Assembly: GCF_025642975.1 (NCBI RefSeq) | Contig: NZ_JANZKJ010000002.1 | Coordinates: forward strand, 372,001-436,000 | Direction: 5' to 3' | From: Pseudomonas sp. RIT-PI-S | Lineage (GTDB): Bacteria > Pseudomonadota > Gammaproteobacteria > Pseudomonadales > Pseudomonadaceae | DNA: 64,000 nucleotides | Part shown: piece by piece, positions 11,474 through 20,667 of the stretch | How the letters are laid out: each line of letters opens with the position of its first letter | How positions within the stretch are numbered: position 1 is the stretch's first letter | The notes under the pieces: generated by a model | The model's input: only the letters and a program-made list of their open reading frames with translations | Databases searched by the model: none | What the model was told of the DNA's origin: nothing | Made by a program: the position numbers and the translations under genes

Positions 11474-12436
11474 TCATTTGGTGGCAAGGCCTGCCGGTGG
11501 GGTCCAGATCACGTCTTTGATGCTCAGCGGCTTGGGTATCAGCTTGAGCTGGTAAAACGCATCGGCGATTTTCTGCTGCGCGCTCACCACGTCGTCGGTG
11601 AGGTAGGTCGCACCAAAGCCTTGACGCTTGACCGAGGTCAGCACGATAGGCGCGGGCAAGCCCAGCAGCGGCGCGACCTGCTCGGTCACTTCTTGAGGAT
11701 TGGAGCGGGACCATTCCCCGGTTTTGCGCACTTCATCCACCAAAGTGGCGATTACCGCCGGGTGAGCCTGGGCATAAGGGCGGGTGGCCAGGTAGAACTG
11801 GTTGTTGTCCACCAAGCCGCTGCCATCACGCAGGGTGCGAGCATTGAGCTGTTGTTCGGCCGCCGCTTGATACGGGTCCCAGATAACCCAGGCATCGACG
11901 CTGCCACGCTCGAAGGCTGCACGCGCATCGGCAGGCGGCAGGAACACGGTCTGGATGTCTCCGTATTGAAGACCCGCGTCCTGCAGCGCACGCACGAGCA
12001 GGTAATGCACGTTAGAGCCCTTGTTGAGCACCACCTTCTTGCCCTTGAGGTCTTTCACGCTGGTGATGGGCGAATCCTTGGGCACCAGGATCGCCTCGCT
12101 GGTAGGCGCTGGCGGCTCGTGGGCCACGTAAAGCAGATCGGCGCCAGCCGCCTGAGCGAACACCGGCGGGGTTTCACCCGTCACGCCGAAGTCGATAGAA
12201 CCTACGTTGAGGCCCTCGAGCAGCTGCGGGCCGCCAGGAAACTCCGTCCACTGCACATCGATGCCTTGGTCAGCCAGGCGCTTTTCAAGGGTGCCTTTAG
12301 CCTTGAGCAGCACCAGGGTGCCGTACTTCTGATAGCCGATGCGCAGGGTGTCGGCCTGGGCCTGGCTGAGTGCGCCGAAAGCGAGGGTCGCGGCAAACAG
12401 GGCGACCAGGCCTCGACGCAAGGTGAATGGGCGCAT
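11474..12436 (-). CDS. ssuA: Aliphatic sulfonate-binding periplasmic protein SsuA
   Basis: A 320-residue solute-binding protein. It carries a signal peptide cut after LSQAQA, then [26 protein letters not shown], the standard SsuA start, and [26 protein letters not shown] for ligand contact. It delivers alkanesulfonates to SsuCB. ATG at 12436 is preceded by GGAGAGC. SsuE lies 75 bp upstream and ssuD 43 bp downstream on the same strand. Confidence 0.92.
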   Translation of the reverse strand: MRPFTLRRGLVALFAATLAFGALSQAQADTLRIGYQKYGTLVLLKAKGTLEKRLADQGIDVQWTEFPGGPQLLEGLNVGSIDFGVTGETPPVFAQAAGADLLYVAHEPPAPTSEAILVPKDSPITSVKDLKGKKVVLNKGSNVHYLLVRALQDAGLQYGDIQTVFLPPADARAAFERGSVDAWVIWDPYQAAAEQQLNARTLRDGSGLVDNNQFYLATRPYAQAHPAVIATLVDEVRKTGEWSRSNPQEVTEQVAPLLGLPAPIVLTSVKRQGFGATYLTDDVVSAQQKIADAFYQLKLIPKPLSIKDVIWTPPAGLATK

Positions 12437-12511
12437 GGCGCTCTCCTTGATGACTATGTCGGGTAACTGGCACCTGCTTCCCGTGGTCGGGTCAGAAGAT
12501 GTTAAGGCTGT

Positions 12512-13105
12512 TTAGATACTCCAGCGCGCCTCGATCAGGCTGCGGCTGAGCTGGCCGGGCGCAAGCGGGCGTGGCCGCCGCGCCAGGGCTTGGTGAAACT
12601 CTTCCAGCGCCCCTTCCAGGCGCTGCTCCAGCACTGGCGCCAGGCTGGCCGGGGTCGAACCCTCGGCATAGGTGATCTGGTTGTCTTCGGCGAAGATTCC
12701 TTGAAGCATCTCCTGCGCTTTGAGCGCCGCCAGCACCGGCTTGAGGGCGTAGTCCACCGCGAGCATGTGGGCGATGCTGCCACCGGTGGCAATCGGCAAT
12801 ACCACCTTGTGGCTGAGCGCACGTTCCGGCAGCAGGTCCAGCAGTGTTTTCAGCGCACCGCTGAACGAAGCCTTGTACACCGGCGTAGCCACGATCAGGC
12901 CGTCTGCCTGTTCGACCATCTGCAAGAAAGCAATCACCTGGGGGCTATCGAAGCGGGCGTGGAGCAGGTCCTCGGCGGGAAATTCCCGCACTTGGTAGCT
13001 CACCACTTCCACCCCTCGGGCCTGAAGGAGCTGACGCGCCCGCTCAAGCACTACCGCGGAGCGCGAGCGGGCGCTGGGGCTTCCTCCGACTGAAACAACG
13101 AGCAT
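12512..13105 (-). CDS. ssuE: NAD(P)H-dependent FMN reductase SsuE
   Basis: A 197-residue flavodoxin-fold FMN reductase that supplies FMNH2 to SsuD. The N-terminus [16 protein letters not shown] is the phosphate-binding loop of this family, and [24 protein letters not shown] is the typical flavin-binding segment. It is the first gene of ssuEADCBF. The AT-rich sequence 65-77 nt upstream holds a 13-base motif also found before tauA and oscA. Confidence 0.92.
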   Translation of the reverse strand: MLVVSVGGSPSARSRSAVVLERARQLLQARGVEVVSYQVREFPAEDLLHARFDSPQVIAFLQMVEQADGLIVATPVYKASFSGALKTLLDLLPERALSHKVVLPIATGGSIAHMLAVDYALKPVLAALKAQEMLQGIFAEDNQITYAEGSTPASLAPVLEQRLEGALEEFHQALARRPRPLAPGQLSRSLIEARWSI

Positions 13106-13169
13106 CAGGCTTTCCCTTGCGTTTACATAATTAACGAAGCCGAGAGTACCGCTGTTCTTTTATATCCAT

Positions 13170-13182
13170 AAATCATATTTGT
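13170..13182 (-). promoter_or_regulatory. AT-rich 13-mer upstream of ssuE shared with oscA and tauA
   Basis: The + strand reads AAATCATATTTGT, 64 nt before the ssuE start, inside an unusually AT-rich stretch of the ssuE/pit divergent region. It differs by one base from the element before oscA (43095-43107) and by two from the one before tauA (15854-15866). A CysB-type sulfur regulator site is a reasonable inference. Confidence 0.45.
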
Positions 13183-13308
13183 TCATTTGCTTATTCCTTA
13201 ATTGACTTTCCATGCGTCCGCTTTCCACCCCCAAGCGGCAATGGGGAAAAAATTTGTCACAATTAGCGAGGATCATGAAAGATCCCATCCCCGGCCCGGA
13301 GCCGTCAC

Positions 13309-14913
13309 ATGACCTCGAACACCTTCAGGGCAAGCGCGCCTGCCAAAGGCCCCGCCCTCGACCGCCGTTCTACCCCGCTGGTCAAGGCGCTGTTCTATGC
13401 CGTGCTGATAGTAGGCGTGAGCTATATGTTCTGGAGCCTGGGCCGAGACCTGGACACCAGCAACGCCTCAACCGCGACCTGGACCCCCTACGTGCTGCTG
13501 GGCGTCGCGCTGGTGATCGCCCTGGCCTTCGAGTTCGTCAACGGCTTCCATGACACGGCCAATGCGGTAGCCACGGTGATCTACACCCACTCGCTGCCTG
13601 CACATGTGGCGGTAATGTGGTCCGGCGCGTTCAACTTCATCGGGGTGCTCACCTCAAGCGGCGCGGTTGCCTTCGGCATCATCGCGCTGTTACCGGTGGA
13701 CCTGATCCTGCAAGTCGGTTCCTCGGCAGGTTTTGCGATGATTTTTGCCCTGCTGCTGGCCGCCATCTTGTGGAACCTCGGCACTTGGTCGCTGGGATTG
13801 CCGGCGTCTTCCTCACATACGCTGATCGGCTCGATCATCGGCGTGGGCGTTGCCAACGCTTTGATGAGCGGCCGTACGGGCACTTCAGGGGTGGACTGGG
13901 GCCAGGCGGCGAAGGTGGGCTATGCCCTGCTGCTGTCGCCGGTGATTGGCTTCGTATGCGCGGGCGCGCTTATGTTGCTGCTGCGTCGGCTGGTAAAGAA
14001 CCGCGCGCTCTATCAGGCCCCGGAAGGCAACAACCCGCCGCCTTTCTGGATTCGCGGCCTGCTGATCCTAACGTGCACGGGGGTGTCCTTCGCCCACGGC
14101 TCCAACGACGGGCAAAAGGGCATGGGGTTGATCATGCTCATCCTCATCGGCACCTTGCCAATGGCTTATGCGCTGAACAGGGCCATCCCGGAGCCGGAAA
14201 CCCAACGCTTCGCGGCCCTGGCCGTGGTGACTCAACAGGCACTCACCCGCGCCGAACCGCAACCACTGACGGTAGAACCACGTAAGCACCTGGAAAACTT
14301 TTTGATCGATCACAAACCGTCGCCGCAATTAGTACCCGCACTGGCGGCGGTAGCCGGCAGCATTGCGGAACAGGTCAAGCTGTATGGCTCCCTCGACCGG
14401 GTGCCGCCCCGCGCCAGCTCGAACGTGCGCAACGACATGTATCTCACGTCCGAGGCCATTCGGGTGATGGAGAAAGAAAAGATCGGCACCTTCGACGCCG
14501 ACACCCGCGACAAGCTCAAGGCTTTCCAGGCCTACATCGGTGAGGCCACCCGGTTCATCCCGCCCTGGGTGAAAGTCGCGGTCGCCTTGGCCTTAGGCAT
14601 GGGCACGCTGGTTGGCTGGCGGCGTATCGTAGTGACCGTGGGCGAGCGCATCGGCAAGACTCACCTCACCTACGCGCAAGGCGCCAGCGCCGAAACCATA
14701 GCCATGCTCACCATCGCTGCCGCGGACATGTATGGGCTGCCGGTTTCGACCACCCACGTGTTGTCGTCCGGCGTCGCCGGCACCATGGCCGCTAACGGCT
14801 CTGGGCTGCAAATGCGCACCGTGCGCAACCTGCTCATGGCTTGGGTGCTGACCCTGCCCGCGGCGATCGTATTGTCCGCGGGGTTGTATTGGTTGTTTCG
14901 GCAGTTTGTTTGA
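13309..14913 (+). CDS. PiT-family inorganic phosphate permease
   Basis: A 534-residue PHO4-family transporter, probably exchanging phosphate with protons or cations at the inner membrane. It has the two duplicated signatures, FEFVNGFHDTANAVATVIYT near residues 72-91 and YGLPVSTTHVLSSGVAGTMA near the C-terminus, plus a charged cytoplasmic loop (about residues 295-410) between the halves. GGAG lies 7 nt before ATG at 13309. It is divergent from ssuE and convergent with lsfA. The link with the sulfur genes appears to be positional only. Confidence 0.9.
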   Translation: MTSNTFRASAPAKGPALDRRSTPLVKALFYAVLIVGVSYMFWSLGRDLDTSNASTATWTPYVLLGVALVIALAFEFVNGFHDTANAVATVIYTHSLPAHVAVMWSGAFNFIGVLTSSGAVAFGIIALLPVDLILQVGSSAGFAMIFALLLAAILWNLGTWSLGLPASSSHTLIGSIIGVGVANALMSGRTGTSGVDWGQAAKVGYALLLSPVIGFVCAGALMLLLRRLVKNRALYQAPEGNNPPPFWIRGLLILTCTGVSFAHGSNDGQKGMGLIMLILIGTLPMAYALNRAIPEPETQRFAALAVVTQQALTRAEPQPLTVEPRKHLENFLIDHKPSPQLVPALAAVAGSIAEQVKLYGSLDRVPPRASSNVRNDMYLTSEAIRVMEKEKIGTFDADTRDKLKAFQAYIGEATRFIPPWVKVAVALALGMGTLVGWRRIVVTVGERIGKTHLTYAQGASAETIAMLTIAAADMYGLPVSTTHVLSSGVAGTMAANGSGLQMRTVRNLLMAWVLTLPAAIVLSAGLYWLFRQFV

Positions 14914-14952
14914 ATAGCGGGGCCTACTCAAAAAAGCACTTGCTGGCCTAAT

Positions 14953-14982
14953 AAAAAAAGGGGGCCATATCAATGACCCCCC
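14953..14982 (-). terminator. Rho-independent terminator of lsfA
   Basis: Read on the minus strand, a GGGGGG...CCCCC stem with an internal TCAT/ATGG pairing is followed by seven T residues. It begins about 20 nt after the lsfA stop and may also stop pit transcripts from the other side. Confidence 0.8.
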
Positions 14983-15003
14983 AAAGCCCTGCTAGGCATT
15001 CGT

Positions 15004-15642
15004 TCAGCGGTTGGGTTGTGGCGTCAGGCGCAGGTAGGGCTTGACTGCACGGTAACCCTTGGGAAAACGCTGGGCGATTTCCGCTTCGTCCTTGAGCGAC
15101 GGCACGATCACCACTTCATCACCGTCCTGCCAGTTGGCGGGGGTGGCGACCTTGTGGTTGTCCGTAAGCTGCAGCGAATCGATCACCCGCAGAATTTCAT
15201 GGAAATTACGCCCCGTGCTGGCGGGATAGGTAATGGTCAGCCGTACCTTTTTGTTCGGGTCGATCACGAACAGTGAGCGCACCGTGAGAGTGTCGTTGGC
15301 GTTAGGGTGGATCAGGTCGTAAAGGTCCGAGACCTTGCGGTCGGCGTCGGCCAGGATCGGAAAGTTGACCTGGGTGCTTTGCGTTTCGTTGATGTCGTCG
15401 ATCCACTTCACATGGGACTCGACCGGATCTACCGACAGGGCGATGGCCTTAACGCCACGCTTGTCGAACTCGTCCTTGAGCTTAGCGGTGAACCCTAGTT
15501 CGGTGGTGCACACCGGGGTGAAGTCTGCCGGGTGCGAGAACAGCACGCCCCAACTGTTGCCCAGCCATTCATGGAAGCGAATGCGGCCAAGGCTGGAGTC
15601 CTGTTCGAAGTCAGGGGCGATATCGCCAAGCTTGAGGCCCAT
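15004..15642 (-). CDS. lsfA: 1-Cys peroxiredoxin LsfA (Prx6 type)
   Basis: A 212-residue peroxide reductase of the 1-Cys Prx6 group. The peroxidatic Cys45 sits in HPADFTPVCTTELG, and the C-terminal extension (VVIVPSLKDEAEIAQRFPKGYRAVKPYLR) is typical of the subfamily. lsfA was named in Pseudomonas for induction under sulfate starvation, which fits its place between the ssu and tau loci. A strong terminator follows. The 286-bp region upstream is shared with divergent tauA. Confidence 0.9.
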   Translation of the reverse strand: MGLKLGDIAPDFEQDSSLGRIRFHEWLGNSWGVLFSHPADFTPVCTTELGFTAKLKDEFDKRGVKAIALSVDPVESHVKWIDDINETQSTQVNFPILADADRKVSDLYDLIHPNANDTLTVRSLFVIDPNKKVRLTITYPASTGRNFHEILRVIDSLQLTDNHKVATPANWQDGDEVVIVPSLKDEAEIAQRFPKGYRAVKPYLRLTPQPNR

Positions 15643-15853
15643 TTTTTTCAGCTCCTGTGGGAGGTCGGTTGCCGTTATGTTGCATGCATGGCAACGAACT
15701 CTAAAAGAATAAATAGCACTGTGTTTATAACCGTAACGCTGGACCGCTCTATCACGGTTTCATGCGTAGCAGCTGATAAGGTTTAGCTCAAAGCCGTACT
15801 GCCGTCGTCGCGATCCGGCAGCGGGCGCCTCATCAAGCGCCATAAGCTAGTAA

Positions 15854-15866
15854 CCAAATATTATTT
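15854..15866 (+). promoter_or_regulatory. AT-rich 13-mer upstream of tauA shared with oscA and ssuE
   Basis: The complement reads AAATAATATTTGG, 62 nt before the tauA start; twelve of thirteen bases match the oscA element. Its orientation relative to the gene is opposite to that at ssuE and oscA, though the core is nearly symmetric. It could also influence divergent lsfA. Confidence 0.45.
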
Positions 15867-15928
15867 ATTCCGGATTTTTTAGAACGATAATCTAGGTGCC
15901 ATTCGCCCACCGACCCAAGGCACCTAAA

Positions 15929-16906
15929 ATGGCACGCACCTTCGCGCCCCTGTTCACCGCTTTAGCCTTCGCAGCCGCTGCATTGTCCGCCCAGGCTGAG
16001 GACCTTAAGGTCGGGTATCAAACCGGTATCGACCCTAGCAAGGTGCCCCAAGCCGACGGCACTTACGAAAAAAGCATCGGGGAAAAGATCGACTGGCTCC
16101 GCTTCAACAGCGGCTCGGAGGTCGTCACCGCGCTGGCCTCCGGCGGCGTTCAGATTGGTAACCTGGGCTCCAGCCCCCTGGCCGCGGCCGCCTCACGCAA
16201 GTTGCCGATCGTGGCCTTTATCGTGTCGGCGCAGATCAACTCCTCCGAGCAGCTGGTAGTGCGCAACGGCAGCGGCATCACCAAGCCTGAAGACCTGGTG
16301 GGCAAAACTATCGCCACCCCGTTCGTATCGACTTCTCACTACAGCCTGCTCGGCGCGCTCAAGCACTGGGGCCTGGACGCCACCAAGGTCAAGGTAGTGA
16401 ACCTGCAACCGCTCGAGATCGCCGCTGCCTGGAAGCGCGGCGACATCGACGGCGCCTTCGTGTGGTCCCCCGCCTTGGGTGAGATCCGCAAGACCGGCAC
16501 GGTGTTGACCGACGCCGCGCAAGTTGGCCAATGGGGCGCGCCGACCTTCGAGGTATGGGTGGCCCGCAAGGACTACGCCGAGAAACACCCTGACGTGATC
16601 GCCAAGTTCTCTAAGGTAACCCTGGACGCGTACGCCGATTACGCCGCGCACAAGGACGCCTGGACCGCCAACTCGGCCCCAGTGCAAAAGATCGCCAAGC
16701 TGACCGGCTCCAACGCCGAGGATGTGCCCGAGCTGCTGGCAGGCTCCGCCTTCCCCGACGCCAAGGCACAGACCTCGCCGCAGCTGCTCGAGGGCGGCAC
16801 CGCCAAGGCGATTGGCGAAACCGCGAAGTTCCTCAAGGAACAGGGCCGGGTAGAAACCGTGCTGCCTGACTACAGCCCGTACGTCAGCGCCACCTACATC
16901 AAGTAA
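15929..16906 (+). CDS. tauA: Taurine ABC transporter periplasmic binding protein TauA
   Basis: A 325-residue solute-binding protein with a signal peptide ending ALSAQA and mature start [21 protein letters not shown]. It also has [15 protein letters not shown] and [23 protein letters not shown]. It captures taurine in the periplasm for TauBC. ATG at 15929 is preceded by AAGG at 6 nt; a GTG at 15896 would put eleven polar residues before the signal peptide and is rejected. It is the first gene of tauABCD, 26 bp ahead of tauB. Confidence 0.92.
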   Translation: MARTFAPLFTALAFAAAALSAQAEDLKVGYQTGIDPSKVPQADGTYEKSIGEKIDWLRFNSGSEVVTALASGGVQIGNLGSSPLAAAASRKLPIVAFIVSAQINSSEQLVVRNGSGITKPEDLVGKTIATPFVSTSHYSLLGALKHWGLDATKVKVVNLQPLEIAAAWKRGDIDGAFVWSPALGEIRKTGTVLTDAAQVGQWGAPTFEVWVARKDYAEKHPDVIAKFSKVTLDAYADYAAHKDAWTANSAPVQKIAKLTGSNAEDVPELLAGSAFPDAKAQTSPQLLEGGTAKAIGETAKFLKEQGRVETVLPDYSPYVSATYIK

Positions 16907-16932
16907 GCCGTTTTACTGCACGGGGCAACGCC

Positions 16933-17721
16933 ATGGCAGACCTAGAACTCGACCGCATCAGCGCGCAGTATCCCGGCGCCACTCAACCCGTGCTGCAGGA
17001 CATTTCCTTGCGCCTGGGCCCTAACCAACTCACGGTGGCCCTTGGGCCTTCCGGTAGCGGTAAAACCTCCTTGCTGAACCTGATCGCCGGGTTCGTTGCA
17101 CCGAGCGCCGGCAACATCCGCCTGGACGGCGAGCCGGTGCGCGGCCCAGGCGCCGACCGCGGGGTGGTGTTCCAAGACGACGTGCTGCTGCCTTGGCAGA
17201 ACGTGTTGCAGAACGTGGCCTTCGGCCTGGAACTGGCTGGCGTGGCCAAACCGGCTCGGGAAGCGCGCGCTCGCGAGCTGCTCGGCCTGGTGGGGCTTGC
17301 GCAGTTCGGCGAGCGTCGGGTTTGGGAGCTTTCTGGCGGGCAGAAACAGCGCGTGGGCCTCGCCCGCGCCCTGGCTGCCGAGCCGCGCGTGTTATTGATG
17401 GACGAACCCTTCGGCGCGTTGGATGCCTTCACCCGCGAGCAGATGCAGGAACTGCTGCTCAACGTATGGCGGCGCACGGCCAAGCCGGTGTTTCTGATTA
17501 CCCACGACATCGAAGAAGCCGTGTTCCTCGCTACCGAGCTGATACTGCTGGCGCCCAACCCTGGGCGGATTGTCGAACGCCTGGCCCTGGATTTCGGCCG
17601 CCGCTACGCCGATGGTGAGTCAGCGCGCGCAATCAAGTCCGACCCCCGCTTCATCGAAACCCGCGAGCATGTGCTGGCACAGGTATTTTCCCAGCGCAGC
17701 CTTACTAAGGAGGCCGTATGA
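16933..17721 (+). CDS. tauB: Taurine ABC transporter ATPase TauB
   Basis: A 262-residue ATPase with Walker [10 protein letters not shown], the TauB/SsuB-type [21 protein letters not shown] region, signature [15 protein letters not shown], Walker [13 protein letters not shown] and switch ITHDIEEAV. It powers taurine import. Its stop overlaps the tauC start by four bases (ATGA), so the two are translationally coupled. Confidence 0.92.
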   Translation: MADLELDRISAQYPGATQPVLQDISLRLGPNQLTVALGPSGSGKTSLLNLIAGFVAPSAGNIRLDGEPVRGPGADRGVVFQDDVLLPWQNVLQNVAFGLELAGVAKPAREARARELLGLVGLAQFGERRVWELSGGQKQRVGLARALAAEPRVLLMDEPFGALDAFTREQMQELLLNVWRRTAKPVFLITHDIEEAVFLATELILLAPNPGRIVERLALDFGRRYADGESARAIKSDPRFIETREHVLAQVFSQRSLTKEAV

Positions 17722-18548
17722 GCAGCGCCGAACTGGCCCTTGAGCCATCCGTCAGCCCCGCCGCGGCGCCGGCCCGCTGGAGCCTGAGCACTCGCGCCAT
17801 CAGCGTCCTGACCGGGGCCAGCCTGCTGCTGGCCTGGTGGGCCGCGACGTATTTCGAGCTGATCGACCCGCTGTTCCTGCCGGCGCCCGCGGCCGTGGCG
17901 CAAAAGGGTTGGCTGCTGGCAACCACCGGCTACATGGACTCAACCCTCTGGCAGCATTTGGGTGCCAGCTTGCAGCGCATCGGCATCGCCTTGGGCCTGG
18001 CCATCGTGACCGCCATCCCGCTGGGGATCGCCATTGGCCGCAACCGCATCGCCCGCGGCATCCTCGACCCGTTGATCGAGTTCTATCGGCCGATCCCACC
18101 GTTGGCTTACTTGCCGCTGATCGTGATCTGGTGCGGCATCGGCGAGTTTTCCAAGGTGTTGCTGATTTACCTGGCGATATTCGCCCCTATCGCCATTGCC
18201 ACCGCCACCGGGGTTCGCACCGTGGACCCGGCCCGCCTGCGCGCCGCCCAGTGCCTTGGCGCTACCCGAGCGCAACTGGTGCGCCATGTGATCCTGCCCA
18301 GCGCCTTGCCAGACATCCTCACCGGGGTACGCATCGGCCTGGGTGTGGGCTGGTCCACGCTGGTGGCCGCCGAGCTGATCGCCGCTACCAGCGGGCTGGG
18401 CTTCATGGTGCAGTCCGCCGCGCAGTTCCTGGTTACCGACGTGGTGATCCTGGGCATTCTGATCATCGCCGTGGTGGCTTTCGCCCTTGAGCTGGGGCTG
18501 CGTGCCCTGCAGCGAAGGCTGGTGCCTTGGCATGGGCAGAGCCACTAA
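17718..18548 (+). CDS. tauC: Taurine ABC transporter permease TauC
   Basis: A 276-residue permease with about six transmembrane segments and the EAA loop [35 protein letters not shown]. The N-terminus has a short polar stretch before the first helix ([19 protein letters not shown]). It forms the taurine channel with TauB. tauD follows after 72 bp. Confidence 0.92.
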   Translation: MSSAELALEPSVSPAAAPARWSLSTRAISVLTGASLLLAWWAATYFELIDPLFLPAPAAVAQKGWLLATTGYMDSTLWQHLGASLQRIGIALGLAIVTAIPLGIAIGRNRIARGILDPLIEFYRPIPPLAYLPLIVIWCGIGEFSKVLLIYLAIFAPIAIATATGVRTVDPARLRAAQCLGATRAQLVRHVILPSALPDILTGVRIGLGVGWSTLVAAELIAATSGLGFMVQSAAQFLVTDVVILGILIIAVVAFALELGLRALQRRLVPWHGQSH

Positions 18549-18620
18549 AAACCTGTACGGAAAGTGGCGAGCGCCGCCGCGTTTCCTTGCATTCGTATTG
18601 GTCAACCGAGCGAACTTGAA

Positions 18621-19454
18621 ATGACACTCACCATCACCGCCCTCAACCCGGCCATCGGCGCACGGGTCGAAGGCATCGACCTTGCCAACCCGATCAGCAC
18701 TGCTGAGCAACAGGCCCTGGAGCAGGCGCTGCTGGCTCACCAGGTGCTGTTCTTCCGCAACCAGCCGCTGACGCCCAAGCAACAGGCGCGCCTGGCCATG
18801 GAATTTGGCGAGCTGCACATCCACCCGATCTACCCCAACGTGCCGGAGCAACCGGAGGTGCTGGTCCTCGACACCGCGGTGACCGACGTACGCGACAATG
18901 CCATCTGGCACACCGATGTCACCTTCCTCCCCGCCCCGGCCATGGGCGCGGTACTGGCGGCCAAGCAAGTGCCGGCCTATGGCGGCGACACCCTATGGGC
19001 CAGCGGAATCGCCGCCTACGAGGCCCTTTCCGCGCCAATGCAGCGCCTGCTGGACGGACTTACCGCGACCCACGACTTCAGTAAGTCTTTCCCACTGGAG
19101 CGCTTTGGCAACACGGCCGAGGGCCTCGCGCGCTGGGAAGACACCCGGCGGCGCCATCCGCCGGTGAGCCACCCGGTGGTGCGTACGCATCCCATCAGCG
19201 GGCGCAAAGCGTTGTTCGTGAACGATGGGTTCACTACGCGCATCAACGAACTCTCCGAACAAGAGAGCGCGGCGCTGCTGCCGATGCTGTTCGCCCATGC
19301 CACCCGTCCGGAATTTACCGTGCGCTGGCAGTGGCAGGCTAACGACGTCGCCTTCTGGGACAACCGGGTGACGCAGCATTACGCGGTGGATGACTACCGC
19401 CCGGCACGCCGGGTTATGCATCGGGCGACCATTCTTGGCGACATTCCCCGTTGA
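18621..19454 (+). CDS. tauD: Taurine dioxygenase TauD
   Basis: A 277-residue Fe(II)/2-oxoglutarate dioxygenase that hydroxylates taurine, releasing sulfite and aminoacetaldehyde. The iron-binding HxD is at H97-D99 ([10 protein letters not shown]). The distal His is in [15 protein letters not shown], followed by the Arg that binds 2-oxoglutarate (RRVMHRATI). The start at 18621 matches the family N-terminus ([21 protein letters not shown]); a GTG at 18564 would add 19 unrelated residues. Confidence 0.93.
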   Translation: MTLTITALNPAIGARVEGIDLANPISTAEQQALEQALLAHQVLFFRNQPLTPKQQARLAMEFGELHIHPIYPNVPEQPEVLVLDTAVTDVRDNAIWHTDVTFLPAPAMGAVLAAKQVPAYGGDTLWASGIAAYEALSAPMQRLLDGLTATHDFSKSFPLERFGNTAEGLARWEDTRRRHPPVSHPVVRTHPISGRKALFVNDGFTTRINELSEQESAALLPMLFAHATRPEFTVRWQWQANDVAFWDNRVTQHYAVDDYRPARRVMHRATILGDIPR

Positions 19455-19518
19455 ACACAGCGCTTGGGTGACCCACTATTGCAGCCGACCCGCTACGGTG
19501 CACAAATGGATCCCGCTC

Positions 19519-20523
19519 ATGACCTATCGATTGGTAACCGGTGCGTTATTGTTGCTTTGGTCGATCATTGCAGTTGCCGAAGAAGCCCAGCCCACTCAAG
19601 TATCCCCCAACTACGCCTTGGCGATGTTCGCCAACCGCCCGCTCTCTTCCTCCCCTGCGCCAGACGCAGCGGTCGAACGAGCGGTGATCATCGTTCACGG
19701 CGTGCGCCGCAATGCCCAGGACTACTTCACCGTAGGCCAGGACCTCTTGGCCGCTGCCCGGTGGCCCGAGGCAAGCACGCTGCTGCTAGCGCCAGGTTTC
19801 TTTACCGCCCGGGATCGGCCTAACGGCGCCGACTTGCCACTGTGGGATAGCAGTTGGATGCAGGGCCGCCCTTCCGTGCAGGGCCGGGTAGGCATCACGC
19901 CCTTGCAGGCGCTGGACGACTTGCTCGCCTGGGTGAGCGATGGCAAGCGTTACCCGGCGCTCAAGCAGATCGTGCTGATCGGCCATTCCGCTGGGGGGCA
20001 GCTGCTGCAACGCTATGCAGTGTTCAGTACCGCCGAGCAAGGCCTTGCCGCCCGAGGCATTCAACTGCGTTACGTGATCTCCAGCCCTTCGAGCTACCTC
20101 TACTTCGATGACCGCCGCCCATTGGGCACCACCTTCAACGAGGACGCCGTGGCGAGCTGCCCGGAGGTCAACCACTACCGTTATGGCCTCGAAGGTGTGC
20201 CGGGCTACCTGGGCGCGCAGCCGCTGGACCCGAAGCAGTTGTTCCAGCGCTATGCCAGCAAGCACATCACCTATCTGGTGGGGGCGCAGGACAACGACCC
20301 CGACCACCGCTTGCTGGACAAGTCTTGCGCGGCCGAAGCGCAAGGGGCCAACCGCTTGGAGCGCCAGCGGCAATACCTGGCCTACGAGCGCCTGCTGGGC
20401 CATGAATGGCATGCTTCGCTGGACCACTCCCAGGCAGAAGTACCCGGCGCGGGGCACAGCGCCGAGGCGTTGTATACCTCCCCGGTGGCGGTCAAGTTGC
20501 TCAATGCCGAGCTTGCCCGCTGA
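19519..20523 (+). CDS. Secreted alpha/beta-hydrolase
   Basis: A 334-residue protein with a signal peptide (MTYRLVTGALLLLWSIIAVAEE) and an alpha/beta-hydrolase core. The strand VERAVIIVHGVRRNAQDYF carries the oxyanion-region HG, the nucleophile elbow is GHSAGGQ, and a late His lies in EVPGAGHSAEAL. The substrate is unknown. It follows tauD by 64 bp on the same strand but has no evident link to taurine metabolism. The start at 19519 was chosen to give the signal peptide. Confidence 0.75.
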   Translation: MTYRLVTGALLLLWSIIAVAEEAQPTQVSPNYALAMFANRPLSSSPAPDAAVERAVIIVHGVRRNAQDYFTVGQDLLAAARWPEASTLLLAPGFFTARDRPNGADLPLWDSSWMQGRPSVQGRVGITPLQALDDLLAWVSDGKRYPALKQIVLIGHSAGGQLLQRYAVFSTAEQGLAARGIQLRYVISSPSSYLYFDDRRPLGTTFNEDAVASCPEVNHYRYGLEGVPGYLGAQPLDPKQLFQRYASKHITYLVGAQDNDPDHRLLDKSCAAEAQGANRLERQRQYLAYERLLGHEWHASLDHSQAEVPGAGHSAEALYTSPVAVKLLNAELAR

Positions 20524-20667
20524 GCTTCACCACGCTTGGCCGGCGCCTGGCTGGGGTTGTAGGGCCAGGTGCGTGTAGCTTCCCGGGCGCTGCCCGGCCC
20601 CACAGGGTTTAGCGCTATGAGCGTCACCTTTGTGGGAGTAGGCCAAGCCTGTGGGTAGGCTGGTTAT

